64,000 bases of DNA from Porticoccus sp964395715 (GTDB lineage Bacteria; Pseudomonadota; Gammaproteobacteria; Pseudomonadales; Porticoccaceae), in NCBI GenBank assembly GCA_964395715.1, contig CAYNAU010000004.1, positions 260,111 through 324,110 on the forward strand. The letters are read 5' to 3'. A model generated the notes under the pieces. The model was not told the DNA's origin, did no database searches, and saw only the letters and a list, made by a program, of their open reading frames with translations. The first letter of the stretch is position 1; the number at the start of each line of letters is the position of its first letter. The translations under genes were made by a program, and so were the position numbers. Below are positions 35,815-45,396 of this stretch, piece after piece.

Positions 35815-36462
35815 ATGAGCAAACAATCCGATGACCCCAAAGACGAGGAAGTGAGCGCACTTGAAGGCCTGAGTGTTTTTCTGGACGGATGGAAAGAGCT
35901 GTCCACATCAGCACTGAAATACGCCGCCGAAAAAACGCGGGACCAGGCCGCCAAAACCATCATGCAGTCACCGGAGCAGATGGAGCGCATGGGGAAAGCC
36001 GGGCGGTCATTGCGCGACCTCAGGGAGGTTGCCGGACTCACCATCAACGAACTGGCCAGTGCCATCGACCTGAAAGACCCTAGCCTGCTCAAAGCGGTGG
36101 AAGAAGGGAAAGCTGCACTTCCCCTGGAGATCATCTTGAGGCTGGCATCCCTCTATTCCCGAAACGATCCGCTGCCTTTCATCGTCAAATATGTACGCAC
36201 CTATAGCCCTCGGGTGTCGGAACTACTGGAGAAAATTGGCATAGACCGCCTGGTCATCACCGCGGAAAGAGAAGTCCAGCTGCTGAAAATCTACCGCAAC
36301 CGCGATGCCGCCAGGAAACTTTCGGACGAGGGTTTCAGCAAGGTGCTGGCGTTCACCGACCAGGCTTTCGAGATGGCGCTGCATTTTGCCCAGGAACAAG
36401 AAAAGCTGTCTGACTCCCAGGAACAGCCTGAATCTCCTGAAGAAGATCAACCGTCAGACTAA
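35815..36462 (+). CDS. helix-turn-helix (XRE-like) protein
   Basis: A 215-aa protein with an amphipathic N-terminal region, an XRE-type helix-turn-helix at about residues 65-115 (LRDLREVAGLTINELASAID) and a charged C-terminal helix region. It has no membrane segment or known ligand domain. A TATACT -10-like element precedes it, and its stop overlaps that of the convergent murU. Function and targets are unknown. Confidence 0.75.
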   Translation: MSKQSDDPKDEEVSALEGLSVFLDGWKELSTSALKYAAEKTRDQAAKTIMQSPEQMERMGKAGRSLRDLREVAGLTINELASAIDLKDPSLLKAVEEGKAALPLEIILRLASLYSRNDPLPFIVKYVRTYSPRVSELLEKIGIDRLVITAEREVQLLKIYRNRDAARKLSDEGFSKVLAFTDQAFEMALHFAQEQEKLSDSQEQPESPEEDQPSD

Positions 36463-37184
36463 CCGGCCTTAAGTAACGGCTTTTTTCCGGGCACCACCGC
36501 CGAGCCGGAGACCAGCGCGTTGAGGGCCTCCAGGCGCTCCAGAGTTCCCACATCCCACCAGGTACCTGTATATACCTCACCACTCACATAGCCGTCGCGA
36601 ATACCGCCAGCCAATACTTCTCGTATTGGAAAACGCTCGCTGGCCGAGCTATACATGGCAAAGATTTCCGGTCTCATCACGCTGATGCCGCTAAACGTGA
36701 AGGTCCCCTGACCCTCCGCGGCATAACGGACACAGAGCTGGCTATCCAGGGCAAAATCCCCTTTGGTGTGATGGGCGGGATTGGGAACCAGCACCAGGTG
36801 GGCATCCATTTCCTCTGTCCACTGCCTTTGCACCAGATTCTGCAATGGGTAATCCGTCCAGACATCACCGTTGACTACCAGGAAGGGTTCACCACCCAAC
36901 AGCGGCAACGCCCGTCGGATACCGCCTCCGGTCTCCAGTGGATCGCTTTCCCTGGACCACTTGATGTCCACACCGAACCGGGAACCATCTCCGAGAAACG
37001 ACTCGATCTGGTCGCCGAGCCAGGAGGTGTTGATCACCAATTCTCGGACACCGGCTTCAACCAGGCGCTCTATGTGGTACTGAATCAGGGGTTTATTGGC
37101 AATTTTTAACAGCGGTTTGGGGGTGTCATTGGTCAGGGGACGGAGGCGTTCGCCAAATCCGGCGGCCAGAATCATAGCTTTCAT
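36459..37184 (-). CDS. murU: N-acetylmuramate alpha-1-phosphate uridylyltransferase MurU
   Basis: A 241-aa nucleotidyltransferase with the signature MILAAGFGERLRPLT and TPKPLLKIANKPLIQY, ETGGGIRRALP and VVNGDVWTD. MurU forms UDP-MurNAc from MurNAc-1-phosphate in the peptidoglycan recycling route that bypasses MurA, the fosfomycin target. The pairing with amgK, which it overlaps by 4 nt, distinguishes it from glucose-1-phosphate nucleotidyltransferases of similar sequence. Confidence 0.9.
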   Translation of the reverse strand: MKAMILAAGFGERLRPLTNDTPKPLLKIANKPLIQYHIERLVEAGVRELVINTSWLGDQIESFLGDGSRFGVDIKWSRESDPLETGGGIRRALPLLGGEPFLVVNGDVWTDYPLQNLVQRQWTEEMDAHLVLVPNPAHHTKGDFALDSQLCVRYAAEGQGTFTFSGISVMRPEIFAMYSSASERFPIREVLAGGIRDGYVSGEVYTGTWWDVGTLERLEALNALVSGSAVVPGKKPLLKAG

Positions 37185-38233
37185 AGTAGTTCCCGTTGCG
37201 AGTCACCGGCCTGCTGCCAGGGCTGATACCAGGACTGGCTTACTGCCGCAGGCAAAACCCGCCGCTCAAACCAGGCTCTAAAGTCGTTCAGCTCCGGATA
37301 GGAGTCCAGCTGTTCCAGGGTGTAGCGGATAACCAGTGGCAAGTCGTTGAGGTAGCCCGCCTTTCCATCACGCAAAAACAGGCGGGCAAAAATACCCAGG
37401 ACCTTGATATGCCGCTGCAACCCCATCAGATCAAACCAGCGAAAAAACTGTTTATCGGACACCGGGGTAGCGATGCCGGCAGCTACTGCACGCCGGTAAT
37501 AATTAAGCGCCCGCCGATAAACCTCATCAGCGGTCCACCGAATATAGCAGTCCCGTAACAGGGAGACCAAGTCATATGTGAACGGACCTGTGACCGCATC
37601 CTGAAAATCGATCACGCCAATATCATTGTTAGCCAACAACATCAGGTTGCGGGAATGATAATCCCGGTGCACCAGAACGGCCGGCTGGGATAACGCACTG
37701 TCAACAAGCACCTCAAACGCAGTGGCTATCAGTTGTTGCTCAGAATCAGACAGTTCGACACCCAGTAACCGGGTGACAAACCACTCTGGAAACAGGTTCA
37801 TTTCCGCCAGCAGCCTCGTGTGGTCATACATGGGTAATGAATGACCGGCAACATCAATCTGCTGAATAGCCAGCAGAGTCGACTCGGCTTTTGTATAGAG
37901 CGCATCCACTGTCTGCTCATTGAGGAGGGGCAACAGCAGCTGATCCCCAAAATCCTCCAGCAACAGATACCCCCGCTCAAAATCGACGGCAATAACCTGT
38001 GGTGCATGAACACCCTGGGCTTTAAGCAGCAACGCAATATTGACAAAAGCCGCGTTGTTTTCATGCTCTGGAGGTGCGGAAACCGCCAGCAACGTGGGAG
38101 AGGTGCTCACCCGGTAATAATTGCGAAAACCCGCATCTCCGCTGAGGGGTTGCAGAGAAAGCGGCGTTTCAGGTCGATATTGATCAGGGAGATAGCTTTC
38201 CACCCATTCAGGGAGGCTCAAATCAGCAGCCAT
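37181..38233 (-). CDS. amgK: N-acetylmuramate/N-acetylglucosamine 1-kinase AmgK
   Basis: A 350-aa aminoglycoside-phosphotransferase-fold kinase. The catalytic loop VLVHRDYHSRNLM and the metal-binding GVIDFQDAV are intact. AmgK phosphorylates the anomeric position of recycled MurNAc for MurU. It is divergent from lptD, as in Pseudomonas. Confidence 0.9.
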   Translation of the reverse strand: MAADLSLPEWVESYLPDQYRPETPLSLQPLSGDAGFRNYYRVSTSPTLLAVSAPPEHENNAAFVNIALLLKAQGVHAPQVIAVDFERGYLLLEDFGDQLLLPLLNEQTVDALYTKAESTLLAIQQIDVAGHSLPMYDHTRLLAEMNLFPEWFVTRLLGVELSDSEQQLIATAFEVLVDSALSQPAVLVHRDYHSRNLMLLANNDIGVIDFQDAVTGPFTYDLVSLLRDCYIRWTADEVYRRALNYYRRAVAAGIATPVSDKQFFRWFDLMGLQRHIKVLGIFARLFLRDGKAGYLNDLPLVIRYTLEQLDSYPELNDFRAWFERRVLPAAVSQSWYQPWQQAGDSQRELL

Positions 38234-38360
38234 ATTTGGAGGAACTGGTAGAAAAAAGGTGCCTCATTCTACCCCAAACCCTCGCATGATGTCGCAGAAT
38301 GGGTAAAATGTACCGTCGCGTTAAAGCCACTGCCCGCCAGAGAGATCACGGATCATAAGA

Positions 38361-41054
38361 ATGCCAACAAAACCGAGTCATTTCCGCACCAGGCTCTACC
38401 AAGCTATGCGTTCACAGTTTGTACAAACATCCACTCTGATTCTCTCCGGATTACTGTTGGCCCCCTCGGTTTATGCAGAAAGCACCTCGGGCAAAATGCA
38501 GTGGGAATGCAAGGCTTCCCCTAGTGGCGAGTGGCAATGTGGCGAGCGAACCCTACCCGGCAGGACATTCCCCCGACCGATCCACCCCGAGCCGGAAGCC
38601 TTTGAGCCAGTGCCCGATGATGATGGTCCCAAAGTAGAACTGGCCCGCAACCTCGACTGGGTGGAGCAGGATGCACTGACCGAAGAACAACAGGAAACCA
38701 TGGCACCGGGATGCTGTGGAGCCTATGTGGAACCCCCGCGGGACTACCCCGAAAGCGATCTTGACCCCGCTGATGCTCCTTTGCGGGTGGCCTCTGAAAC
38801 CACCGAAGTGGAACAGGAAAACGTCGCCCACCTGCGTGGCAAAGTACAACTGACTCAGGGGTATCGCCAGGTTCGCAGCCAGAATGCTACCGTTGATCAG
38901 AACACCCGGACGGTCGACCTGGACGGCGACGTTCAGTTCCGCGAACCCGGACTGCTGCTCACGGGCGACCATGCGCAGATCAACATGGACACCAAGGACG
39001 TCACCATCGATAACGCAACCTACCTGTTGCACGAATCCAATGTGCGCGGCACCGCGACACAAATGAACCGCCGCGATACTGTGTTCTATATCGACAATGC
39101 CACCTATACCACCTGCGAACCCGGCAGCAATGCCTGGCAGCTGGTCAGCTCCAAGGTTGACATCAACCCGGAGACCGGCATTGCCCACGCGAAACACGTG
39201 AGGCTGGAGATCAAGGACATTCCGATCATGTACGCACCCTGGCTGCGCTTTCCCATTGATGATCGACGCGCCTCGGGCCTGCTGTTCCCCAGTTTTGAAT
39301 TCGGCGATGAGAACGGCATTGATTTCGCGCAACCCATTTATCTGAACCTGGCGCCCAACTACGATGCCACCATCACCCCCCGTTACATTCAGGAGCGCGG
39401 CCCGATGGCTGAAGTGGAATTCCGCCACCTGTCGAAACTGACCAACACGGTGCTGGGTGGAGCATTCCTCTCCGATGATGATGGCGGGGATGACGACGAT
39501 GAAGAACCCGATGTTATTACCGGTGACCGCAACTACGAAGGCGAGGATCGCTGGCTGGTCAATGTCGACCACGAAGGTGGCTTCGGCAAACGCTGGAACA
39601 CACTTGTTGATTACACCAAAGTCAGCGACAGTGACTATTTTCGGGATCTGGATAACACCACACTGGAAGTCAACAGCCAGACACACCTGAAACAGGTGGC
39701 CGCCACCGGCTATCGTCTGGACAACTGGCTCTTCAGCATCAAGGGGCAAAAATTCCAGACTCTCAACGATGACTTTGACCGCATCGAGCAGTACAAACAG
39801 GTGCCCCGCGTGGACGCCAATGGCGATTACCGCTTCGGCGACTTTGTGGTCAACCTCGACAACCAGTACACCTATTTCGACCACGATGACGATGACAATC
39901 TGGCGCCGACCAACACCTATCTACAGGATGAGCTCGGCACCTTTGTCACCGGTGAGCGCCTGCGCCTCAATTACAGTGTCACCTGGGACAAGCAGTGGGC
40001 CTGGGGCTATTTCCGCCCCACTGCCAAAGTCAGGCACCTGACCTACAACCTGGACGACCCCATCATGGGGCAGAATGATGACAGCCCATCTGTCACCGTC
40101 CCCACCGGTGTGATCGATGCAGGTATTTACCTGGAGCGGGATACCACCTGGCTGCAGGGCTTTACTCAGACACTGGAACCGCGTGTATACATGGCCCACA
40201 CCAAATACGAGGACCAGAGTGACATACCGGACTTTGACACCTCGCTGATGACCTTCAGCTACAGCCAGCTGTTCCGCGATGACCGCTTCACTGGCGGCGA
40301 CCGCATCGGCGACACCGAGCAGATATCTGTCGGCCTGACCAGTCGCCTGATTGACCAGAACACGGGCGTAGAGTGGCTGCGTGCCAGCTTTGGTCAGATT
40401 TTCTACCTGGATGACAGATACGTCACCCTTGACCCCACGCTGGACAAGGCCTTCCTGAAGGCTCTGGGCGACCCAGACAGCCTTTCGGATGCACAGCGCG
40501 AAGTGGCCGCCGACATGCTGCGAGATGAATCCGCCTATGCAGCCGAGATTGCCCTGCGTCTGAGTGAAAACTGGCGAGCCCAGGCTGACCTGCTATACGA
40601 CGAAGACGACAGCCAGCTGGATCGAGGCACCGCCAGCCTGCGCTACAACGACAGGAACAACCGTTTGTTTAATGTCAGCTACCGCTTCAACCGCAGAATT
40701 CCCCGCATCGTTGGCAGCGAAGTCATTGATACGGATATCGAACAGGCCGATTTCTCTACTATGCTGCCCATCGGCCGCAACTGGAGCCTGATCGGCAAAC
40801 ACAATTTCGATTTGACCAATAGCCGTGAACTTGAGACGTTTTTTGGTTTCCAATATGACAGCTGCTGCTGGCGGTTCAGCCTTCTCGCCCGTCGCTGGCT
40901 GGATCGGGATGACTACATCCTGCTGCCAGACGAAGACCTTGAAGAAGATGATGGCATTTTCTTCCAGATCCAGTTCAAGGGACTGGCCGGCAGCGGCCGT
41001 AAAGTAGACGCCATTCTCGAAGATGGCATCTATGGCTATGTACCGACCGAATAA
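38361..41054 (+). CDS. lptD: LPS-assembly protein LptD
   Basis: An 897-aa outer-membrane protein with a signal peptide (cleavage near PSVYA-ES, residue 33), a periplasmic jellyroll (residues about 150-300) and a 26-strand barrel. LptD with LptE inserts LPS. Cysteine pairs at GCCGA near residue 117 and DSCCWR near residue 835 probably form the disulfides needed for maturation. An extracellular-type loop holds 10 acidic residues in 13 (372-384). It begins a six-gene operon. Confidence 0.96.
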   Translation: MPTKPSHFRTRLYQAMRSQFVQTSTLILSGLLLAPSVYAESTSGKMQWECKASPSGEWQCGERTLPGRTFPRPIHPEPEAFEPVPDDDGPKVELARNLDWVEQDALTEEQQETMAPGCCGAYVEPPRDYPESDLDPADAPLRVASETTEVEQENVAHLRGKVQLTQGYRQVRSQNATVDQNTRTVDLDGDVQFREPGLLLTGDHAQINMDTKDVTIDNATYLLHESNVRGTATQMNRRDTVFYIDNATYTTCEPGSNAWQLVSSKVDINPETGIAHAKHVRLEIKDIPIMYAPWLRFPIDDRRASGLLFPSFEFGDENGIDFAQPIYLNLAPNYDATITPRYIQERGPMAEVEFRHLSKLTNTVLGGAFLSDDDGGDDDDEEPDVITGDRNYEGEDRWLVNVDHEGGFGKRWNTLVDYTKVSDSDYFRDLDNTTLEVNSQTHLKQVAATGYRLDNWLFSIKGQKFQTLNDDFDRIEQYKQVPRVDANGDYRFGDFVVNLDNQYTYFDHDDDDNLAPTNTYLQDELGTFVTGERLRLNYSVTWDKQWAWGYFRPTAKVRHLTYNLDDPIMGQNDDSPSVTVPTGVIDAGIYLERDTTWLQGFTQTLEPRVYMAHTKYEDQSDIPDFDTSLMTFSYSQLFRDDRFTGGDRIGDTEQISVGLTSRLIDQNTGVEWLRASFGQIFYLDDRYVTLDPTLDKAFLKALGDPDSLSDAQREVAADMLRDESAYAAEIALRLSENWRAQADLLYDEDDSQLDRGTASLRYNDRNNRLFNVSYRFNRRIPRIVGSEVIDTDIEQADFSTMLPIGRNWSLIGKHNFDLTNSRELETFFGFQYDSCCWRFSLLARRWLDRDDYILLPDEDLEEDDGIFFQIQFKGLAGSGRKVDAILEDGIYGYVPTE

Positions 41055-41072
41055 TTTCCTACAGGCAATTTC

Positions 41073-42371
41073 ATGAAATTACGCAGTAACCTTTGTTTAC
41101 CTTTTGCTGCCACGCTGGCTGTAATCTGGGGCGCCTCAGCCCCCACTGTCGCAGAGGAGGTGCTGATTGACAGCATTGCCGCTGTGGTTGATGAAGACGT
41201 GGTCATGGCCAGTGAGCTGGATGAGCGCGTTCGGGAAATCTACATGCGGTTGAAAGATAGCAATACCCAGATTCCCCCCGGTGACGTTTTGGTACCCCAG
41301 GTGCTGGAGCGACTGATTCTGGAGCGTATTCAGCTCAGCCGCGGTCAACGTGCTGGGGTTCGCATCAGTGACGACGAAGTCAACCAGTCCATTGCACAGC
41401 TGGCTCAAAGCCGTGGCATGACTGTAGACCAGATGGTGGAACACGCTCACCAGAGCGGTATCAGCCTCAACCGTCTGCGGGAGCAGGTGCGCACGGAAAT
41501 GATCATCAAGCGGGTACAGGAAGGGCTCGTCAATCGCCGCATCAATATCTCTGAGCAGGAAATAGACAACTTCCTGAAGTCCGAAGAAGGACAGCAATGG
41601 TCATCACCGGATCTCAACCTCGGTCATATTATTCTGCCCCTTTCCGCCGGCGCACCCCGCGATGAAGTTGCCATGGTGGAGAACAAGGCTCGGGAGTTGT
41701 TTGAACAACTGCAGGCCGGAGCCGATTTCAGAAGCCTCGCTATCGCCAATTCAGCGGGACAAAACGCCCTGCAGGGTGGCGATCTCGGCTGGCGCAAAAC
41801 CACTCAGCTGCCGAGCATCTTTATTAACGCCACCGACAAACTGCTGCCCGGGGAAGTCAGTGTGCCGATTCGCAGTGACGCCGGCTACCACATCCTGAAG
41901 CTCTATGATCGCCGTGGCGGCAGCGAGAGAATCGTTCTGCAACACAATGTTCGCCATATCCTGATCAAGCCCAATGAGATTCGCACGGAAGAAGAAACCA
42001 AGGCCATGCTGGAAGGCATTCGCGCCGACATCATGAACGGTGCAGACTTTGCCGAACTGGCGCGGGAAAACTCAGAAGACATAGGAACTGCCCTGGCTGG
42101 AGGAAGTCTGGGTTGGTCTGTGCCAGGTCAATTTGTGCCCGATTTTGAAAACACGATGAATAATATTGACCTCAACGACGTCAGCGAACCTTTTCGCAGC
42201 CAGTTTGGCTGGCACATCCTGCAAGTCACGGAGCGTCGGCGCCAGGATTTCAGTGAAAACATGCGCCGCGGCCAGGCAAAAAATATTCTCCATCAGCGTA
42301 AGTTTGAGGAAGAACTGCAAATCTGGCTTCAGGAAATTCGCGACGAGGCCTTTGTAGACATCAAGCTGTGA
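41073..42371 (+). CDS. surA: periplasmic chaperone / peptidyl-prolyl isomerase SurA
   Basis: A 432-aa protein with a signal peptide (to about residue 27), an N-terminal chaperone domain and two parvulin domains (about residues 175-275 and 285-385). SurA delivers outer-membrane proteins such as LptD. It follows lptD by 18 bp and overlaps pdxA by 4 nt. Confidence 0.96.
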   Translation: MKLRSNLCLPFAATLAVIWGASAPTVAEEVLIDSIAAVVDEDVVMASELDERVREIYMRLKDSNTQIPPGDVLVPQVLERLILERIQLSRGQRAGVRISDDEVNQSIAQLAQSRGMTVDQMVEHAHQSGISLNRLREQVRTEMIIKRVQEGLVNRRINISEQEIDNFLKSEEGQQWSSPDLNLGHIILPLSAGAPRDEVAMVENKARELFEQLQAGADFRSLAIANSAGQNALQGGDLGWRKTTQLPSIFINATDKLLPGEVSVPIRSDAGYHILKLYDRRGGSERIVLQHNVRHILIKPNEIRTEEETKAMLEGIRADIMNGADFAELARENSEDIGTALAGGSLGWSVPGQFVPDFENTMNNIDLNDVSEPFRSQFGWHILQVTERRRQDFSENMRRGQAKNILHQRKFEEELQIWLQEIRDEAFVDIKL

Positions 42372-43345
42372 CCAGACTGGCCATCACTCCGGGGGAGCCC
42401 GCAGGCATTGGCCCTGACTTGGTCGTGCAACTGGCACAACAGCCACAGCCCTGTGAACTGGTCGCCTATGCCGACCCGCAATTATTACTTTCCCGCGCCG
42501 ATCTATTGGGACTCCCCCTGAATCTCAGGGAGTTCAAAGGCGAAACCGCTGGTCCAGCGGCCCCGGGTGAACTTTGGGTGAGAACGGTACCTTTGAACCG
42601 TGCCGCCACTCCCGGCGAACTCTGCGCCGATAATGCCCCTTACGTTCTGAAAACGCTCACTGCCGCTGTCTCGGATTGCCAAAATGGCCTGGTGGATGCC
42701 TTGGTTACCGGCCCGGTCCACAAGGGCATTATCAATGAGGCCGGCATCACGTTCAGTGGCCACACGGAATTCCTGGCAGATCTCACACAGACACCACGGG
42801 TGGTTATGATGCTGGCTACCGAGGGGTTGCGCGTGGCCCTGGCAACCACCCATTTGCCCCTCGCCCAAGTCCCCGCAGCAATATCGCAAACCTCTCTCAA
42901 GGAAGTGCTCACCATTTTGCACCGGGACTTGAAGCAAAAATTTGGCATCGACAAGCCACATATTGTTGTCTGCGGACTAAATCCCCATGCAGGCGAAGGC
43001 GGCCACCTGGGACGGGAAGAAATTGATGTCATAGCTCCCGTGCTGGACAGCTTGCGCAGTTCCGGCTTTTCCCTAGAAGGCCCCCTTCCGGCAGACACCC
43101 TGTTTACCCCCAAGCATCTGGCTCAATGCGATGCAGTGCTTGCCATGTACCACGATCAGGGGTTGCCGGTATTGAAGTACGTAGGTTTTGGTGCCGCGGT
43201 CAATATAACCCTGGGTTTGCCGATTATTCGCACTTCTGTGGATCACGGTACGGCACTGGACCTGGCAGGCACGGGGCAGGCTGACATCGGCAGCCTGTTA
43301 ACGGCCATCGCCTATGCCAAAACCATGGCGGAATCCAGCCGATGA
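42368..43345 (+). CDS. pdxA: 4-hydroxythreonine-4-phosphate dehydrogenase
   Basis: A 325-aa enzyme of pyridoxal phosphate synthesis. The N-terminal TPGEPAGIGPD, the metal-binding HTEFLAD and MYHDQGLPVLK motifs and VDHGTA are conserved. The start is GTG, overlapping the surA stop; the end overlaps rsmA by 4 nt. Confidence 0.96.
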   Translation: MTRLAITPGEPAGIGPDLVVQLAQQPQPCELVAYADPQLLLSRADLLGLPLNLREFKGETAGPAAPGELWVRTVPLNRAATPGELCADNAPYVLKTLTAAVSDCQNGLVDALVTGPVHKGIINEAGITFSGHTEFLADLTQTPRVVMMLATEGLRVALATTHLPLAQVPAAISQTSLKEVLTILHRDLKQKFGIDKPHIVVCGLNPHAGEGGHLGREEIDVIAPVLDSLRSSGFSLEGPLPADTLFTPKHLAQCDAVLAMYHDQGLPVLKYVGFGAAVNITLGLPIIRTSVDHGTALDLAGTGQADIGSLLTAIAYAKTMAESSR

Positions 43346-44145
43346 GTGGGCGAGCACACAGCGGCCATCAGGCACGCAAACGCTTTGGGCAAAACTTTCT
43401 GGTGGACGCCAACATCATTGCCAAAATTGTTGCTGCTATCGCCCCCAAGCCCACCGACAACCTGATTGAAATCGGGCCTGGTCAGGGTGCTATTACGGAG
43501 CCGGTGCTGTCCCGTTGCCCGACGCTCAAGGTGGTAGAACTGGATCGCGACCTGATCCCGCTACTCAAGGCAAAATTTCAGCAGTACCCCTCCCTGCAAA
43601 TTTATCAGGGCGACGCGCTGAAAACAGATTTCAGCCAGTTTTATGAGGCTGGCCGCCCACTGCGCATAATCGGCAATCTGCCATACAACATCTCCACACC
43701 ACTGCTGTTCCACCTGCTTAGCTACAACGACAAGATTTACGATATGCACTTTATGCTGCAAAAAGAGGTGGTAGACCGCCTCGCAGCCGCTCCCGGCGAC
43801 AATCACTACGGGCGACTCAGTGTGATGGTGCAGTACCACAGCCAGGTTCAGCCCTTGTTTCCGGTGCCTCCCGGCGCCTTTCGCCCAGCACCAAAAGTGG
43901 ATTCAGCCATCGTGCGCCTGCTGCCCTATTCACAACCACCCCACCCTGCAAAGGATCTTGCAAAAATGGCACACTTGGTGAATGCCTGCTTCCAGCAACG
44001 CAGGAAAACAATACGCAATACGCTCAAGCACCTGGTCAGCGCTGAGCAACTTGCCACCCTGGATATTGACCTTTCATTGCGACCTGAAAAACTTAGCGTG
44101 GCGGATTTTGTCCACCTGAGCAACCAACTGACGGAGATGACATGA
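43342..44145 (+). CDS. rsmA: 16S rRNA dimethyladenosine transferase
   Basis: A 267-aa KsgA-type methyltransferase. ARKRFGQNFLVD is the N-terminal signature, EIGPGQGAIT the SAM loop and NLPYNIS the catalytic motif. It dimethylates two adjacent adenines near the 3' end of 16S rRNA. The ATGA overlap with both neighbours suggests coupled translation. Confidence 0.97.
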   Translation: MSGRAHSGHQARKRFGQNFLVDANIIAKIVAAIAPKPTDNLIEIGPGQGAITEPVLSRCPTLKVVELDRDLIPLLKAKFQQYPSLQIYQGDALKTDFSQFYEAGRPLRIIGNLPYNISTPLLFHLLSYNDKIYDMHFMLQKEVVDRLAAAPGDNHYGRLSVMVQYHSQVQPLFPVPPGAFRPAPKVDSAIVRLLPYSQPPHPAKDLAKMAHLVNACFQQRRKTIRNTLKHLVSAEQLATLDIDLSLRPEKLSVADFVHLSNQLTEMT

Positions 44146-44510
44146 ACCAAATTGTTGTACTCGTCACCACAGAGTACCTTCCCCGGCAATCAGAACCCGG
44201 GCAGGGCAGATACGCTTTCGCTTATCATATCCGCATCGAAAATCATGGCACGGAAGCGGCCAAGCTACTCAGCAGACACTGGATCATCACCGATGGCAAT
44301 TCCCGCATCAAAGAAGTTCGCGGACCGGGGGTTGTCGGCGAGACACCGCGAATTGAAGCTGGCGATCATTACGAGTACAGCAGCAGTGCCATTCTGGAGA
44401 CCGAAGCAGGCACCATGGAAGGCAGCTACCAAATGATCAGCGACAGTGGCGAGTCTTTTACAGCAGACATCCCTCCCTTTTTATTGGCCGTACCCGGAGC
44501 CATTCATTGA
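44142..44510 (+). CDS. apaG: ApaG protein
   Basis: A 122-aa beta-sandwich protein of unknown precise function, with the YAFAYHIRIENHG and GPGVVGETPRIEAG motifs of the family. It lies between rsmA and apaH, its usual position, with 4-nt overlaps on both sides. Confidence 0.95.
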   Translation: MNQIVVLVTTEYLPRQSEPGQGRYAFAYHIRIENHGTEAAKLLSRHWIITDGNSRIKEVRGPGVVGETPRIEAGDHYEYSSSAILETEAGTMEGSYQMISDSGESFTADIPPFLLAVPGAIH

Positions 44511-45310
44511 CCACCTTTGTAGTAGGTGATCTTCAGGGCTGTCTCACTCCCTTGCAGCGGCTTTTGGAGGAAGTGAATTTTGACCCCGGGAGGGACCAAC
44601 TCTGGTCGGTTGGCGACCTTGTCAATCGCGGCCCGCAATCCCTGGAAACGTTACGTTTTTGCTATCAACTGGGGGATGCTTTCCGCACTGTACTCGGCAA
44701 TCACGACCTGCACCTTCTGGCTGTGGCTCACGGCGTTCGCCAACCTCATCCCTCCGACACCCTGAATGACATTCTCGAGGCCCCCGACCGCGATGAGTTA
44801 CTGCATTGGCTGACAAGGCAACCGCTGGTTATTGCTCACGGGGAATTCCTACTGGTGCATGCGGGCATCCCGCCCCAATGGTCCCGAGAAGAGGCACTCG
44901 CCCTGGCCGAAGAAATGCACCAGGTGTTAACCGACGAATATCAATCGGCAGCCTTCTTTGAGGTTATGTACGGCAACGAACCGGACCTGTGGCACGATGC
45001 TCTGCAACCACCCCTACGCTGGCGACTGATTACCAACTACCTTACCCGCATGCGTTTCTGCTCGGCGGAAGGGCAATTGGAGCTCAAAACCAAAGCGTCA
45101 CCCCAAGAGCCACCTGCAGGCTATACGCCCTGGTACGCACACCCCCACCGAAAAACAGGCCATTGCAAAATTATCTTCGGTCACTGGGCTGCGCTACAGG
45201 GAAAGCCCATAGGCGAAAACCTGTACCCTCTCGATACGGGATGTATATGGGGCGGCCCTCTGCGCATGATGGCGCTGGACAACGGCCGCTACTATCACTG
45301 CCAACCCTAA
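44507..45310 (+). CDS. apaH: diadenosine tetraphosphatase
   Basis: A 267-aa calcineurin-like phosphoesterase. The metal motifs GDLQGC, GDLVNRGP and GNHD are intact. It hydrolyses Ap4A symmetrically and also removes Np4 caps from mRNA in E. coli. The start is TTG within the apaG stop (TTGA). It is the last gene of the lptD operon. Confidence 0.96.
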   Translation: MTTFVVGDLQGCLTPLQRLLEEVNFDPGRDQLWSVGDLVNRGPQSLETLRFCYQLGDAFRTVLGNHDLHLLAVAHGVRQPHPSDTLNDILEAPDRDELLHWLTRQPLVIAHGEFLLVHAGIPPQWSREEALALAEEMHQVLTDEYQSAAFFEVMYGNEPDLWHDALQPPLRWRLITNYLTRMRFCSAEGQLELKTKASPQEPPAGYTPWYAHPHRKTGHCKIIFGHWAALQGKPIGENLYPLDTGCIWGGPLRMMALDNGRYYHCQP

Positions 45311-45396
45311 GGATGCTGGATTTTTGAGATAACGACGGAAGCAGCTAGAATAACCCTGAAAATTGCAATTCGCTGATAACGCATAACAAAAAGGTG

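Noticed and set aside
38553..39884. 443-codon open frame on the minus strand opposite lptD
   Set aside because: It is a shadow of the strongly biased lptD coding frame. The translation has no recognisable domain, and lptD is unmistakable.
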